From positions 1 through 39,192 of the forward strand of contig JAADFJ010000024.1 of the NCBI GenBank assembly GCA_013152955.1: a stretch of 39,192 nucleotides of DNA, given 5' to 3'. Of the stretch, positions 18,442-27,023 are shown one piece after another. This DNA comes from Campylobacterota bacterium (GTDB taxonomy: Bacteria > Campylobacterota_A > Desulfurellia > JAADFJ01). The notes under the pieces were generated by a model, which was not told the DNA's origin, did not search any database, and was given only the letters and a program-made list of their open reading frames with translations. The first letter of the stretch is position 1; every line of letters starts with the position of its first letter. Position numbers and translations under genes: made by a program.

Positions 18442-19083
18442 ATGCCTGAGAAAACGATATGGAAAAAGAGAGCGGAAACGGTAATCCGAAATCTTAAACT
18501 GCGCGGTATTAACGGTGTATATTTTGAGAATAGCGAGGAGGCGAATGAATTTATTGCAGATGCAATCAAAAAGGGAGTAACTGTCGGTCTCGGAGGTTCT
18601 ACGACTATAATTGAAACAAAACTTATAGATAAACTGCGCACGCTTCCCATCAATTTGCTGGATCGCTACAAAGAAGGAATAACAAAAGAGGAAGTTGATA
18701 AAATGAGACTTGACTCACTAACAAGCGATATCTTTATCTCAAGCGCGAATGCAGTTACATTGTCCGGACAGATCGTCAGCTGTGACGGCGTCGGCAATCG
18801 TGCAGCAGGCATGCTTTTCGGTCCGCGAAAGGTAATTTTAGAGATAGGCACGAACAAAATTGTCAACAATTTATCGGAGGCGATAGATAGGATTCACAAT
18901 GTCGCAGCACCTCAGAATGTGATTCGTTTCAATGGAAACGCTCCCTGCGGCAAAACGGGAATATGTGATGATGCACATTGCAGATATCCGGAACGATTTT
19001 GTAACGATTGGGTCATAATAGAGGGGCAAAACGATTCTGACAGAATTACCGTTGTTTTTGTGGTCGGGAAGTTTGGATTTTAA
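18442..19083 (+). CDS. LUD-domain protein (LutC/YkgG-like)
   Basis: GVTVGLGGSTTIIE, DIFISSANAVTLSGQIVSCDGVGNRAAGMLFGPRKVILEIGTNKIV, NAPCGKTGICDDAHC; SD AGGAGG. Confidence 0.9.
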   Translation: MPEKTIWKKRAETVIRNLKLRGINGVYFENSEEANEFIADAIKKGVTVGLGGSTTIIETKLIDKLRTLPINLLDRYKEGITKEEVDKMRLDSLTSDIFISSANAVTLSGQIVSCDGVGNRAAGMLFGPRKVILEIGTNKIVNNLSEAIDRIHNVAAPQNVIRFNGNAPCGKTGICDDAHCRYPERFCNDWVIIEGQNDSDRITVVFVVGKFGF

Positions 19084-19139
19084 TTAAAATCGTTTCCGCT
19101 GATCTTCAAAGATCGTATTGAGTTCCGGAATCTTGTGCA

Positions 19140-19257
19140 ATCTAAGTCTTGATGAGACGAATTTGGATTCTCAATCTAAAATATTTGGAATTAATAAAGT
19201 TGTTCTGCAGAAAACCTCATAAAAGATCGCGAATATGTTTATTATGCATGATCTCTT
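19140..19257. repeat. Degenerate/truncated copy of the TIR repeat family
   Basis: TGCAATCTAAGTCTTGATGAGACGAATTTGGATTCTCAATCTAAAATATTTGGAATTAATAAAG... aligns with the reverse complement of copy B (TGCAATTTGCGTCTTGATGAGAC[insert]CGAATTTGGACTCTCAATCCAAAACGCTTAGAATTAACAAAAG). Its AGAAAACCTCATAAAA...TTTATTATGCATGATCTCTTAAAC tail aligns with the right end of copy A. Confidence 0.65.
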
Positions 19258-19277
19258 AAACTTATCTTACGTATCCT

Positions 19278-19311
19278 ATTGTAATTTTATATGTTTAGAT
19301 TACAATATAAT
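19278..19311 (+). promoter_or_regulatory. Candidate promoter overlapped by an inverted repeat, upstream of apgM
   Basis: ATTGTAAT-N13-ATTACAAT perfect 8-bp arms; TTGTAA-16 nt-TACAAT promoter-like spacing within it. Confidence 0.35.
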
Positions 19312-19384
19312 AAAGCTTATATTCCAGAATAATCAATGAGCGTTTAGGGTTTTGCGGCTAAGCTACAGTGAGGTGTATAAATTA

Positions 19385-20539
19385 ATGAAATATGTTTTGT
19401 TTCTTGGTGACGGCATGGCAGACCTGCCTATGAAAGAACTGGACGGACTGACTCCGCTTGAATGTGCCAAAACGCCAGCCATAGACAAGATTGCATTACA
19501 TGGCGAAGTCGGAATGCTCAAAACTGTTGCAAAAGGGTTCGAGCCCGGTTCTGACGTCGCAAATCTTACAATTCTCGGTTATGATACAAGACAATTCTAC
19601 ACGGGACGGGCACCGCTTGAGGCTGCCGGCATTGGAATACAGCTTGGTTCCAATGATGTGGCATACAGATGTAACTTTACGAAGATGGACGGCAAAAGGA
19701 TGCTTGACTATTCAGCTTGTCATATCGATGATACGGCTGCAAAAATTGTTGCAGAGCGGCTTAAAAACGAACTGGACATACCTGGAGTAGAATTTTATCA
19801 TGGAACCAGTTATCGCAATATTATTATATGGCATAATGGAAAATTGGCGCATTGCACGCCGCCTCATGATATCAGCAACAAGCGATACAGTCCGTTTATG
19901 CCTCAGGGTGACGGCGCAGATATGCTTAAGGAAATTATGCACAAAGCTCACCGAATTATCAAAGAGATGGGCAATTCCGATATAACGGATATTTGGATAT
20001 GGGGCGGAGGCACAAAGCCTCAGCTTGAAAATTTTAAAAAAAGAAACGGGGTTGGCGGATCTGTTGTCAGTGCAGTGGATCTTGTCAGAGGAATAGGAAA
20101 ACTTGCCGGTCTTTATGCTCCCAAAATAGAGGGCGCGACGGGTGTTCTAAACACAAACTATGAAAATAAAGTAAAAAGTGCGCTTTCGCTGCTCCAGAAA
20201 AATGACTTCTTGTTTCTCCACTATGAAGCTGCGGACGAGGCGGGTCATTCGGGCAATGTTAATGAAAAGGTTCAGGCTATTGAAAACTTTGATCATTTGA
20301 TTGTCGAACCGGTTATGAATGAGCTTCCATCTTTTGGAAAATGGCGTGTAGCCGTACTTCCGGACCATGCCACACCCATAAAACAGAGGACGCACAGCAA
20401 ACAGACCGTACCTTTTGCTATTTTAGACAGCGATATGCCTAAAAATAGCGGGTGTAATTTTAATGAAAGGGAGATTGAAGAGAAAACTTCGATAACGGTT
20501 GATATCGGATGGAAATGGATGGGAAAATTTTTGAGGTAA
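19385..20539 (+). CDS. apgM: Cofactor-independent phosphoglycerate mutase (archaeal-type ApgM)
   Basis: MKYVLFLGDGMADLPMKELDGLTPLECAKTPAIDKIA, GFEPGSDVANLTILGYD, HYEAADEAGHSGN, LPDHATP motifs. Confidence 0.93.
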   Translation: MKYVLFLGDGMADLPMKELDGLTPLECAKTPAIDKIALHGEVGMLKTVAKGFEPGSDVANLTILGYDTRQFYTGRAPLEAAGIGIQLGSNDVAYRCNFTKMDGKRMLDYSACHIDDTAAKIVAERLKNELDIPGVEFYHGTSYRNIIIWHNGKLAHCTPPHDISNKRYSPFMPQGDGADMLKEIMHKAHRIIKEMGNSDITDIWIWGGGTKPQLENFKKRNGVGGSVVSAVDLVRGIGKLAGLYAPKIEGATGVLNTNYENKVKSALSLLQKNDFLFLHYEAADEAGHSGNVNEKVQAIENFDHLIVEPVMNELPSFGKWRVAVLPDHATPIKQRTHSKQTVPFAILDSDMPKNSGCNFNEREIEEKTSITVDIGWKWMGKFLR

Positions 20540-20541
20540 AA

Positions 20542-20794
20542 ATGGGATAAGACCTATTGATCTGCAAAATGTAATAGAAAAAATTTCAGGACAGGAGAGA
20601 ATACAGCAGGCAGCTTATGCCGGTCAGGAGATTGCATCGGATTTTTCAAAAAAAAAATAGAGAAAAAAGAATTGAAAAAAAGATTAAGCAGTGTTAATGA
20701 AACAGACAGAGTTGTTGAGATATCTAACAGCGGCAATAAAGAGAGAAAGCAGGAAAAGAAAAAGAAGAATAACCGAATAGATATAGTTGTTTGA
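20542..20794 (+). pseudogene. Small basic protein reading frame broken at two homopolymers
   Basis: Adding one G to GGG (20544-20546) and one A to A10 (20648-20657) gives MGIRPIDLQNVIEKISGQERIQQAAYAGQEIASDFSKKK/IEKKELKKRLSSVNETDRVVEISNSGNKERKQEKKKKNNRIDIVV*. Located between coupled genes. Confidence 0.55.
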
Positions 20795-20803
20795 GGAGAC
20801 ATA

Positions 20804-21724
20804 ATGGCAAAGCTGATATATTTAATGAGACATCTAAGAGAATCAGGCACGGACAGGAAGCTGCAGCAATTGATTTTAGAGCTCTCTGAGGCTTCAAAAT
20901 ATATTGCTCATGCTATCAAGACCGGTGAAATGGGATATGCCGGCACAAGCAATCTTTACGGAGAATATCAGCTTACTCTTGATGTGCTTGCAGATAAAAT
21001 TATCAAGGAGAGACTTGACCATACCGGATTAGTATCATATATGATATCCGAAGAAATGAATGGCGTTACCTCATCGCATAAAAATTCCATGGGTCCTTAT
21101 TCGGTATGCTACGACCCATTAGACGGTTCATCTTTAATTGATGCAAATCTTTCAATAGGAACTATAATATCGGTAATGCCGGGAAAACAGATACTCCAGC
21201 CGGGCAAAAATCAGGTTGCGGCCTTATATTTTCTGTATGGTCCGAGGGCTGCACTTATATATACAGTTGGAAACGGCACTCATCTTTTTGTACTGAATGA
21301 TGCATATGAATATATCCTGCAGGAGGAATATATTACTCTCAACGGATTCGGCAATACCTATGCTCCGGGGGGATTAAAACAGAAATGGACTTCCAAACAT
21401 GCTATGTTTATACATTATCTTGAAGACAACGGCTATAAGTTGAGATACAGCGGAGCATTTGCCGCAGATGTCAATCATCTGATAGCAAAAAAAGGAGGAG
21501 TTTTTACATATCCGGCTCTGAAAGATGAAGAAAGCGGAAAACTGAGACTGCTGTTTGAACTGTTTCCTATGGCGTTTATTATGGAACAGGCGGGAGGAGC
21601 TGCTTCAAACGGTACTATGAGAATACTTGATATAGAACCATCTGATTTCAGTCAAAGATCCCCAATCTATATCGGTTCAAAAAAAGAGGTGAGGATAGCA
21701 GGCAAATATCTAAAAAAGATATAA
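20804..21724 (+). CDS. fbp: Fructose-1,6-bisphosphatase class I
   Basis: YSVCYDPLDGSSLIDANLSIGTIISV, LRYSGAFAADVNHLIAKKGGVFTYPA, MEQAGGAASNG motifs; GGAGAC SD. Confidence 0.94.
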   Translation: MAKLIYLMRHLRESGTDRKLQQLILELSEASKYIAHAIKTGEMGYAGTSNLYGEYQLTLDVLADKIIKERLDHTGLVSYMISEEMNGVTSSHKNSMGPYSVCYDPLDGSSLIDANLSIGTIISVMPGKQILQPGKNQVAALYFLYGPRAALIYTVGNGTHLFVLNDAYEYILQEEYITLNGFGNTYAPGGLKQKWTSKHAMFIHYLEDNGYKLRYSGAFAADVNHLIAKKGGVFTYPALKDEESGKLRLLFELFPMAFIMEQAGGAASNGTMRILDIEPSDFSQRSPIYIGSKKEVRIAGKYLKKI

Positions 21725-21833
21725 AAAGATAATTTTCAGCACTTGAAATGACCTCTTTTTGATTGACTATCGGTGAAAAATTCTTAAAAAGTCAGCTGGA
21801 AGTCAGCTGTTTGAATGCTAATAAAAATAATAT

Positions 21834-21862
21834 TTGACAAATCTCTCAGATATACTTAAAAT
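21834..21862 (+). promoter_or_regulatory. Strong sigma70-like promoter for rplU
   Basis: TTGACA-17 nt-TAAAAT, 35 bp upstream of the ATG at 21897. Confidence 0.6.
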
Positions 21863-21896
21863 GACATTTCTTATAAAAAGATTTAGAGGTGAACTT

Positions 21897-22187
21897 ATGG
21901 ATAATTATGCAGTTATAGAAAGTGGAAGCAGGCAGTATCTTGTAAAGCCGCAGCAGGTCATAAGAATAGAGAAGATTGACGGCGAGGCCGGAAGCAAGGT
22001 AGTTTTTGATAATCTGCTCTCAGAGGATGGCAAAGATGTGACTGTGGAAGCAGAGATACAATCTCAGTTGAAAGACAAAAAGATCACTGTTTTTAAAAAG
22101 AAAAGAAGAAAAGGATACAAACGAAAGCAGGGTCACAGACAGAATTTAACAGAATTGATCATAACTAAGATTAGCAGAGGAGAATAA
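21897..22187 (+). CDS. rplU: 50S ribosomal protein L21
   Basis: [30 protein letters not shown]...[25 protein letters not shown]. Confidence 0.97.
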   Translation: MDNYAVIESGSRQYLVKPQQVIRIEKIDGEAGSKVVFDNLLSEDGKDVTVEAEIQSQLKDKKITVFKKKRRKGYKRKQGHRQNLTELIITKISRGE

Positions 22188-22188
22188 T

Positions 22189-22443
22189 ATGGCTCATAAA
22201 AAAGGAATGGGCAGCAGTCGCAACGGAAGAGACAGCGCGGGTAGAAGACTTGGTGTAAAAGTTGGTGACGGGCAGTTAGTTACCGCAGGATCGATTTTGA
22301 TTAGACAAAGAGGCACTCCTTTCACGCCCGGAATCAATGTTGGCCGCGGCAAGGATGATACGCTTTTTGCTAAAATTACAGGGAAAATTAAGTTTGAGCA
22401 TAAGGGATATAAAAAACGAGTCTCCGTTTATCAGGTTGCATAA
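22189..22443 (+). CDS. rpmA: 50S ribosomal protein L27
   Basis: [61 protein letters not shown]. Confidence 0.98.
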   Translation: MAHKKGMGSSRNGRDSAGRRLGVKVGDGQLVTAGSILIRQRGTPFTPGINVGRGKDDTLFAKITGKIKFEHKGYKKRVSVYQVA

Positions 22444-22486
22444 ATTCAGAGAATGCTTTTTGAATGCTCATAGTTTTACATAGTCA

Positions 22487-23437
22487 TTGGAGTTTTCTTT
22501 TATAGATCATGTCACAATAACGGTATCCTCAGGCAAAGGCGGCAGAGGTGCTGTAAGTTTTAGACGTGAAAAATATATTCCTAGAGGTGGACCTGACGGC
22601 GGCAAAGGAGGGGACGGAGGTGCTGTAATTATCAAGGCGGATACCAATACCCATCTGCTCCGATCATTCAGGTCAAAAAAATTTCTCAAAGCTCAAGACG
22701 GACATCCGGGACAATCAAAGAATCGGACAGGTAAAGGAGGAGAGGATCTCGTGCTGCCGGTTCCTCCATGGACTCTTATATTTGACGAGCAGAATAATCT
22801 GATAGCTGATATGTTTAAATGCGGCAGTCTTGTTATTTGCAAAGGCGGTAAAGGCGGTCTTGGTAATTCAAGTTTTGCAACATCCACAAGACAAAGACCT
22901 GTAAAATATCAGGAAGGGTTACCCGGTCAGACAAAAACGATAAAGCTGATGATCAAAACGCTTGGCGATGTAGGTATAGTTGGTTTTCCGAATGTAGGCA
23001 AATCAACATTCATAAGCAAAATCAGTGACGCAAAACCGGAAATAGCAGACTATCACTTTACCACTATTAATCCGCATCTTGGAATGGCGGAATATGGCGA
23101 TAAAGAAATATTGTTTGTCGATATACCGGGAATTGTTGAGGGGGCAAACAGCGGAAGAGGATTGGGCCTGCGATTTTTATCGCATATAGAAAGATCCAAA
23201 ATATTGCTTATTATGCTTGACGGAACAGATGATCCGATAAAGCAATATGCTGTTTTAATAAATGAGCTGAAAAAATACGGAAAGGGAGTGTCTGAAAAAC
23301 CTAAAGTGATTGCTATAAATAAGGTTGACCTCATAGGGAAGCGTGAACAGTATTTTGATTTTCCCGTTTTTTATATTTCTGCTCTTAAAGCAATCAATAT
23401 CGATAGACTTTTGGAGTTTATTGCCGGCTTGATATAA
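22487..23437 (+). CDS. obgE: GTPase Obg/CgtA (no C-terminal OCT extension)
   Basis: Gly-rich Obg fold GKGGRGAVSFRREKYIPRGGPDGGKGGDGG; GFPNVGKST, DIPGIVEGANSGRGLGLRFLSHIER, NKVD. TTG start. Confidence 0.96.
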   Translation: MEFSFIDHVTITVSSGKGGRGAVSFRREKYIPRGGPDGGKGGDGGAVIIKADTNTHLLRSFRSKKFLKAQDGHPGQSKNRTGKGGEDLVLPVPPWTLIFDEQNNLIADMFKCGSLVICKGGKGGLGNSSFATSTRQRPVKYQEGLPGQTKTIKLMIKTLGDVGIVGFPNVGKSTFISKISDAKPEIADYHFTTINPHLGMAEYGDKEILFVDIPGIVEGANSGRGLGLRFLSHIERSKILLIMLDGTDDPIKQYAVLINELKKYGKGVSEKPKVIAINKVDLIGKREQYFDFPVFYISALKAINIDRLLEFIAGLI

Positions 23438-23438
23438 A

Positions 23439-24521
23439 GTGAGAATAGTAGTAAAAATCGGCAGTTCGGTTTTGCTGGATAAAGACGGAAAAATAGAGAC
23501 TCGCCGGTTAAAAAACATTACCGATCAGATAAGTGTTCTGGAAAAAACAGATGATGTTCTGCTTGTTTCCTCAGGTGCGATTGCTGCCGGAACAGCCGTC
23601 TTGAATGTTGAAAAGCAACAGGGAAATATTATTCGTCAGCAAGCGTTATCGGCAGTTGGTCAGCCGTATCTTATTTCACTTTATCAAAAGCTGTTCAGCA
23701 AAGACGGAACAAGGATCGCCCAAGTGCTTTTGAGCAGGGATGATTTGGCAAACAGAAGACGCTACCTGAACGCAAAAAATACCCTTTTAAATTTAATAAA
23801 GATGAAGGTTGTTCCTGTTATCAACGAGAATGATACTGTAGTTGTCTATGAACTTTGTTTTGGTGACAATGATAACCTTTCAAGCTTGGTTGCAAATCTT
23901 ATAGAAGCTGATCTGCTGATTATACTTTCAGATATTGACGGAATATATGATGATGATCCGAAAATCAATCCCGATGCCAGAATAATAAAAAATATAAGCG
24001 ATATTGAGAATTTGAGTATTAAAACAACAGAACATATCTCGTGTTATGGTACCGGAGGAATGAAAAGCAAAATTGATGCAATAAAGCGTGCTTCTTTGAG
24101 CGGAATTAAATCTATTGTTGCAAATGGAAAAAGAAATGGAATAATTCTGGATATAGTGTCGGAAAGACATTCCGGAACAACTGTTCTGCCATCAAGAACG
24201 CCTCTTCAGGCAAAGAAATATTGGCTTCTTTATGATGGTGTTTCACAGGGCAGGGTATCTATTGACCGTGGCGCATATGATGCTATAAATTCAGGTAAGT
24301 CTCTCCTTCCGGCAGGTATCAGGAAAATAGAAGGCGGCTTTCAAAGAGGCGACATTGTTGATATAATCATAGATAACAGGCCGATTGGAAAGGGCATAAT
24401 AAACTATAACTACGATGAGGCAATGAAAATCATTGGAAAAAACAGTGCCACGATATCCAAAATTTTAGGTTATAGTTACGGAGATGAGATTATAAGAAGA
24501 GAAAACGTAGCATTTCTGTAG
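23439..24521 (+). CDS. proB: Glutamate 5-kinase
   Basis: VVKIGSSVLLDKDGKIE, VSSGAIAAGTAVL, LSDIDGIYDDDPKINPDA, GTGGMKSKIDAI; C-terminal PUA-like region. GTG start. Confidence 0.97.
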   Translation: MRIVVKIGSSVLLDKDGKIETRRLKNITDQISVLEKTDDVLLVSSGAIAAGTAVLNVEKQQGNIIRQQALSAVGQPYLISLYQKLFSKDGTRIAQVLLSRDDLANRRRYLNAKNTLLNLIKMKVVPVINENDTVVVYELCFGDNDNLSSLVANLIEADLLIILSDIDGIYDDDPKINPDARIIKNISDIENLSIKTTEHISCYGTGGMKSKIDAIKRASLSGIKSIVANGKRNGIILDIVSERHSGTTVLPSRTPLQAKKYWLLYDGVSQGRVSIDRGAYDAINSGKSLLPAGIRKIEGGFQRGDIVDIIIDNRPIGKGIINYNYDEAMKIIGKNSATISKILGYSYGDEIIRRENVAFL

Positions 24522-24529
24522 GAGGAGTA

Positions 24530-25771
24530 ATGACAAATATAAATGAGGCGGTTAACGCTTCAAAGAGTGCATCAAGAAAGATCTCTTTGGCAGGCAGCAG
24601 TGTAAAAAACCGTTTTTTGGAAAATCTCGAAAGACTCCTTGATAAAAACAGAGAAAAAATCATACACGAGAATAACATAGATATAGAAAACAACAGAAAG
24701 AGATTAAGCAGTGCAAAAATTGACAGACTTACGATTAATAATGAGAGAATTTCAGAAATTATTGAATCTGTTAATATGATAAGAAAGATTGAAGATCCTG
24801 TAGGTAAAATCAGCTCCGGCAAAAAACTTCCAAATGGGCTGCTTCTGCTGAAAAAGCAGGTTCCGATCGGACTTATACTGATTATTTATGAATCACGCCC
24901 GAATGTTACCATAGATGCCGCCGGTTTGTGTCTTAAAGCGGGCAACGGAGTAATTTTAAAAGGCGGAAAAGAATCAATTAACACGAATAGAATACTTTAC
25001 AATCTGCTTAAAGAAGCGTTGCGAATTGCGGAAATAGATGAGAATGCAGTATATTTTGTGGACACAACAGATAGAAAGGCAACAGCATCGCTTCTTGAAA
25101 TGGATGACTTAATTGATCTGGTTATACCGAGAGGCGGAGGTTCGCTGATAAAATATGTATCTGAAAATAGCAAAATACCGGTCATAAAACATGATAAAGG
25201 CTTATGTCATATTTATGTTGACAATCAGGCAAGTTTGTCAATGGCAAGAAAGATAGTTTACAACGCAAAGGTAGAAAAACCGGGTGTGTGTAATGCCGTC
25301 GAAACCCTTCTTGTAAATTCGGATATTGCAGAGAACTTTTTGCCGGAAACGGCAAGAGAACTGATTTCTGCTGATGTTACCCTTTTAGGCTGTGAAAAGA
25401 CGGCTCAGATAATAGATGTTGAGCCTGCCGATGAAAATGACTGGCGGACTGAATACCTTGATTTAACGCTTTCAATAAAAATTGTTGATAGTGTTGATGA
25501 GGCGATAAATCATATAAATCAATACGGTTCTCACCATTCAGATGCCATAGTTACCGATAATTTTTCTAATGCAATGAAGTTTGCAGACGAAATAGATTCC
25601 GCTGCGGTTTATGTAAACGCATCGACGCGATTTACTGATGGAGGGCAATTCGGTATGGGAGCAGAGATAGGCATATCAACCAACCGTCTGCACGCAAGGG
25701 GACCGATGGGAATAGAAGAGCTTACTATATATAAATATATTATTATAGGAAATGGTCAGATAAGAGATTGA
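24530..25771 (+). CDS. proA: Gamma-glutamyl phosphate reductase
   Basis: VPIGLILIIYESRPNVTIDAAGLCLKAGNGVILKGGKES, PRGGGSLIKYV, KPGVCNAVETLL, DGGQFGMGAEIGISTNRLHARGPMG. Confidence 0.98.
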   Translation: MTNINEAVNASKSASRKISLAGSSVKNRFLENLERLLDKNREKIIHENNIDIENNRKRLSSAKIDRLTINNERISEIIESVNMIRKIEDPVGKISSGKKLPNGLLLLKKQVPIGLILIIYESRPNVTIDAAGLCLKAGNGVILKGGKESINTNRILYNLLKEALRIAEIDENAVYFVDTTDRKATASLLEMDDLIDLVIPRGGGSLIKYVSENSKIPVIKHDKGLCHIYVDNQASLSMARKIVYNAKVEKPGVCNAVETLLVNSDIAENFLPETARELISADVTLLGCEKTAQIIDVEPADENDWRTEYLDLTLSIKIVDSVDEAINHINQYGSHHSDAIVTDNFSNAMKFADEIDSAAVYVNASTRFTDGGQFGMGAEIGISTNRLHARGPMGIEELTIYKYIIIGNGQIRD

Positions 25772-26331
25772 AGATAGGGATATTAGGTGGAAGGTTTGAT
25801 CCGATTCATATAGCTCATATAAGAGCTGCAATAGAATTTTATGAGCAGGTCAATCTTGACAGACTTATCGTGGTTCCGGCCGGAATCCCTGCCCATAAAA
25901 AGGTTGCTGCTTCGGCAGAGGATAGATTTCATATGACTCAATTGGCGTTTAAGACACTGAAATTTGCAGAAATTGATGATTATGAGATAAAAAACAGAGA
26001 GATCTCTTATACGGTGAATAGTCTCAAGCATTACAAAAAGAAATACCCCGGATCTACTCTTTTTTATCTTGTCGGACTGGATGAATTTATAAATATACGG
26101 ACATGGAAAAATTGGAATCTTTGCCTTGAGCTTGCACGTTTTGTTGTTGTGGAAAGAAACACAAGCTTTCAGTCGACTGATGTAGAAGAAAATTGTGAAA
26201 GAATTAGTATGCGAACGCTTGATATCTCATCATCGGAAATTAGAATGATGATTGAACATGAGAAAATGGTCGACTATCTGCTTCCGGAGGCAGTTAAACG
26301 TTATATTGAACAAGAGGGACTTTACAGATGA
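25768..26331 (+). CDS. nadD: Nicotinate-nucleotide adenylyltransferase
   Basis: KIGILGGRFDPIHIAHIRAA, VVPAGIPAHKK, LVGLDEFINIRTWKNW, DISSSEIRMMI. TTG start overlapping the proA stop. Confidence 0.95.
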   Translation: MKIGILGGRFDPIHIAHIRAAIEFYEQVNLDRLIVVPAGIPAHKKVAASAEDRFHMTQLAFKTLKFAEIDDYEIKNREISYTVNSLKHYKKKYPGSTLFYLVGLDEFINIRTWKNWNLCLELARFVVVERNTSFQSTDVEENCERISMRTLDISSSEIRMMIEHEKMVDYLLPEAVKRYIEQEGLYR

Positions 26332-27023
26332 ATAGCGATGAATTGATAATAGAGAGAATAGAAAAAGTTTTAGACGATAGCAAAGGTGAAGAGATCATAA
26401 CCATAAAAATGTCTCCCGAAAAATCACTTTTTGATTACAGTATAATTGTAACAAGTCAAAGCAAAAGACATTCGGAAAGCCTTGCCGATAAAGTGATTTA
26501 TGAGTGCAAAAAATTAAATATAAAAAATATTAAAGTTGAAGGAGATAAAGATTCCGACTGGATACTGCTTGATCTTGGCGGTATAATGGTTGATATTTTT
26601 ACGAAAGACGGAAGGGAGCGCTACTCGTTGGAAGAGCTTTGGAAAGATCATAAGGTACAAAAATTAAAGCACGGCGGGGTGAGATTTATGGACATAGAGA
26701 AGAAAAACGCAATAATTTTAAAAAACCGTTTGCAATCGTTGTACGAAGAACTGAAGATGGTTGAATCTTCACTTAAAAAAGTAAGACACAAAGAGATAAT
26801 TGACAAAGCAACATCTACCGAATCCACATTGATATCAGGCATTGAATACGAAAGGAAGAACCAGGAGATTCGTGCAATTAAAAATGCCTTGAACAGAATG
26901 CATGAGGGAAGCTACGGCATCTGCATTGAATGCGAAAAGAAGATCGATGAGAGCAGACTTGAAATTATGCCTACGGCGAAATTTTGTATGGAATGCAGAA
27001 GCAGACATGCAAACAAGGCATAA
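26328..27023 (+). CDS. Fusion of ribosomal silencing factor RsfS (N-term) and DksA/TraR C4 zinc-finger protein (C-term)
   Basis: N-term KGEEIITIKMSPEKSLFDYSIIVTSQSKRHSESLADKVIYE...SDWILLDLGGIMVDIFTKDGRERYSLEELW is RsfS. C-term ...IRAIKNALNRMHEGSYGICIECEKKIDESRLEIMPTAKFCMECRSRH has C-x2-C-x17-C-x2-C. One uninterrupted frame. Confidence 0.93.
   Translation: MNSDELIIERIEKVLDDSKGEEIITIKMSPEKSLFDYSIIVTSQSKRHSESLADKVIYECKKLNIKNIKVEGDKDSDWILLDLGGIMVDIFTKDGRERYSLEELWKDHKVQKLKHGGVRFMDIEKKNAIILKNRLQSLYEELKMVESSLKKVRHKEIIDKATSTESTLISGIEYERKNQEIRAIKNALNRMHEGSYGICIECEKKIDESRLEIMPTAKFCMECRSRHANKA

Noticed and set aside
15570-18653. 1027-aa ORF as listed, with N-terminal extension MMGSVRSLSISF...
   Set aside because: The first about 88 codons run antisense through the start of the well-supported LUD gene (18442). 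The TM-bearing MQSHNFLNKKLF (or MCIISFILM) start is more credible.
21791-21809. GTCAGCTG-GAA-GTCAGCTG direct repeat before rplU
   Set aside because: Short two-copy repeat upstream of a good promoter; no basis to assign function.
22487-23437. obgE as truncated (316 aa, lacking the OCT domain)
   Set aside because: Obg proteins without a C-terminal extension are common, and the stop is followed directly by proB in the expected order.
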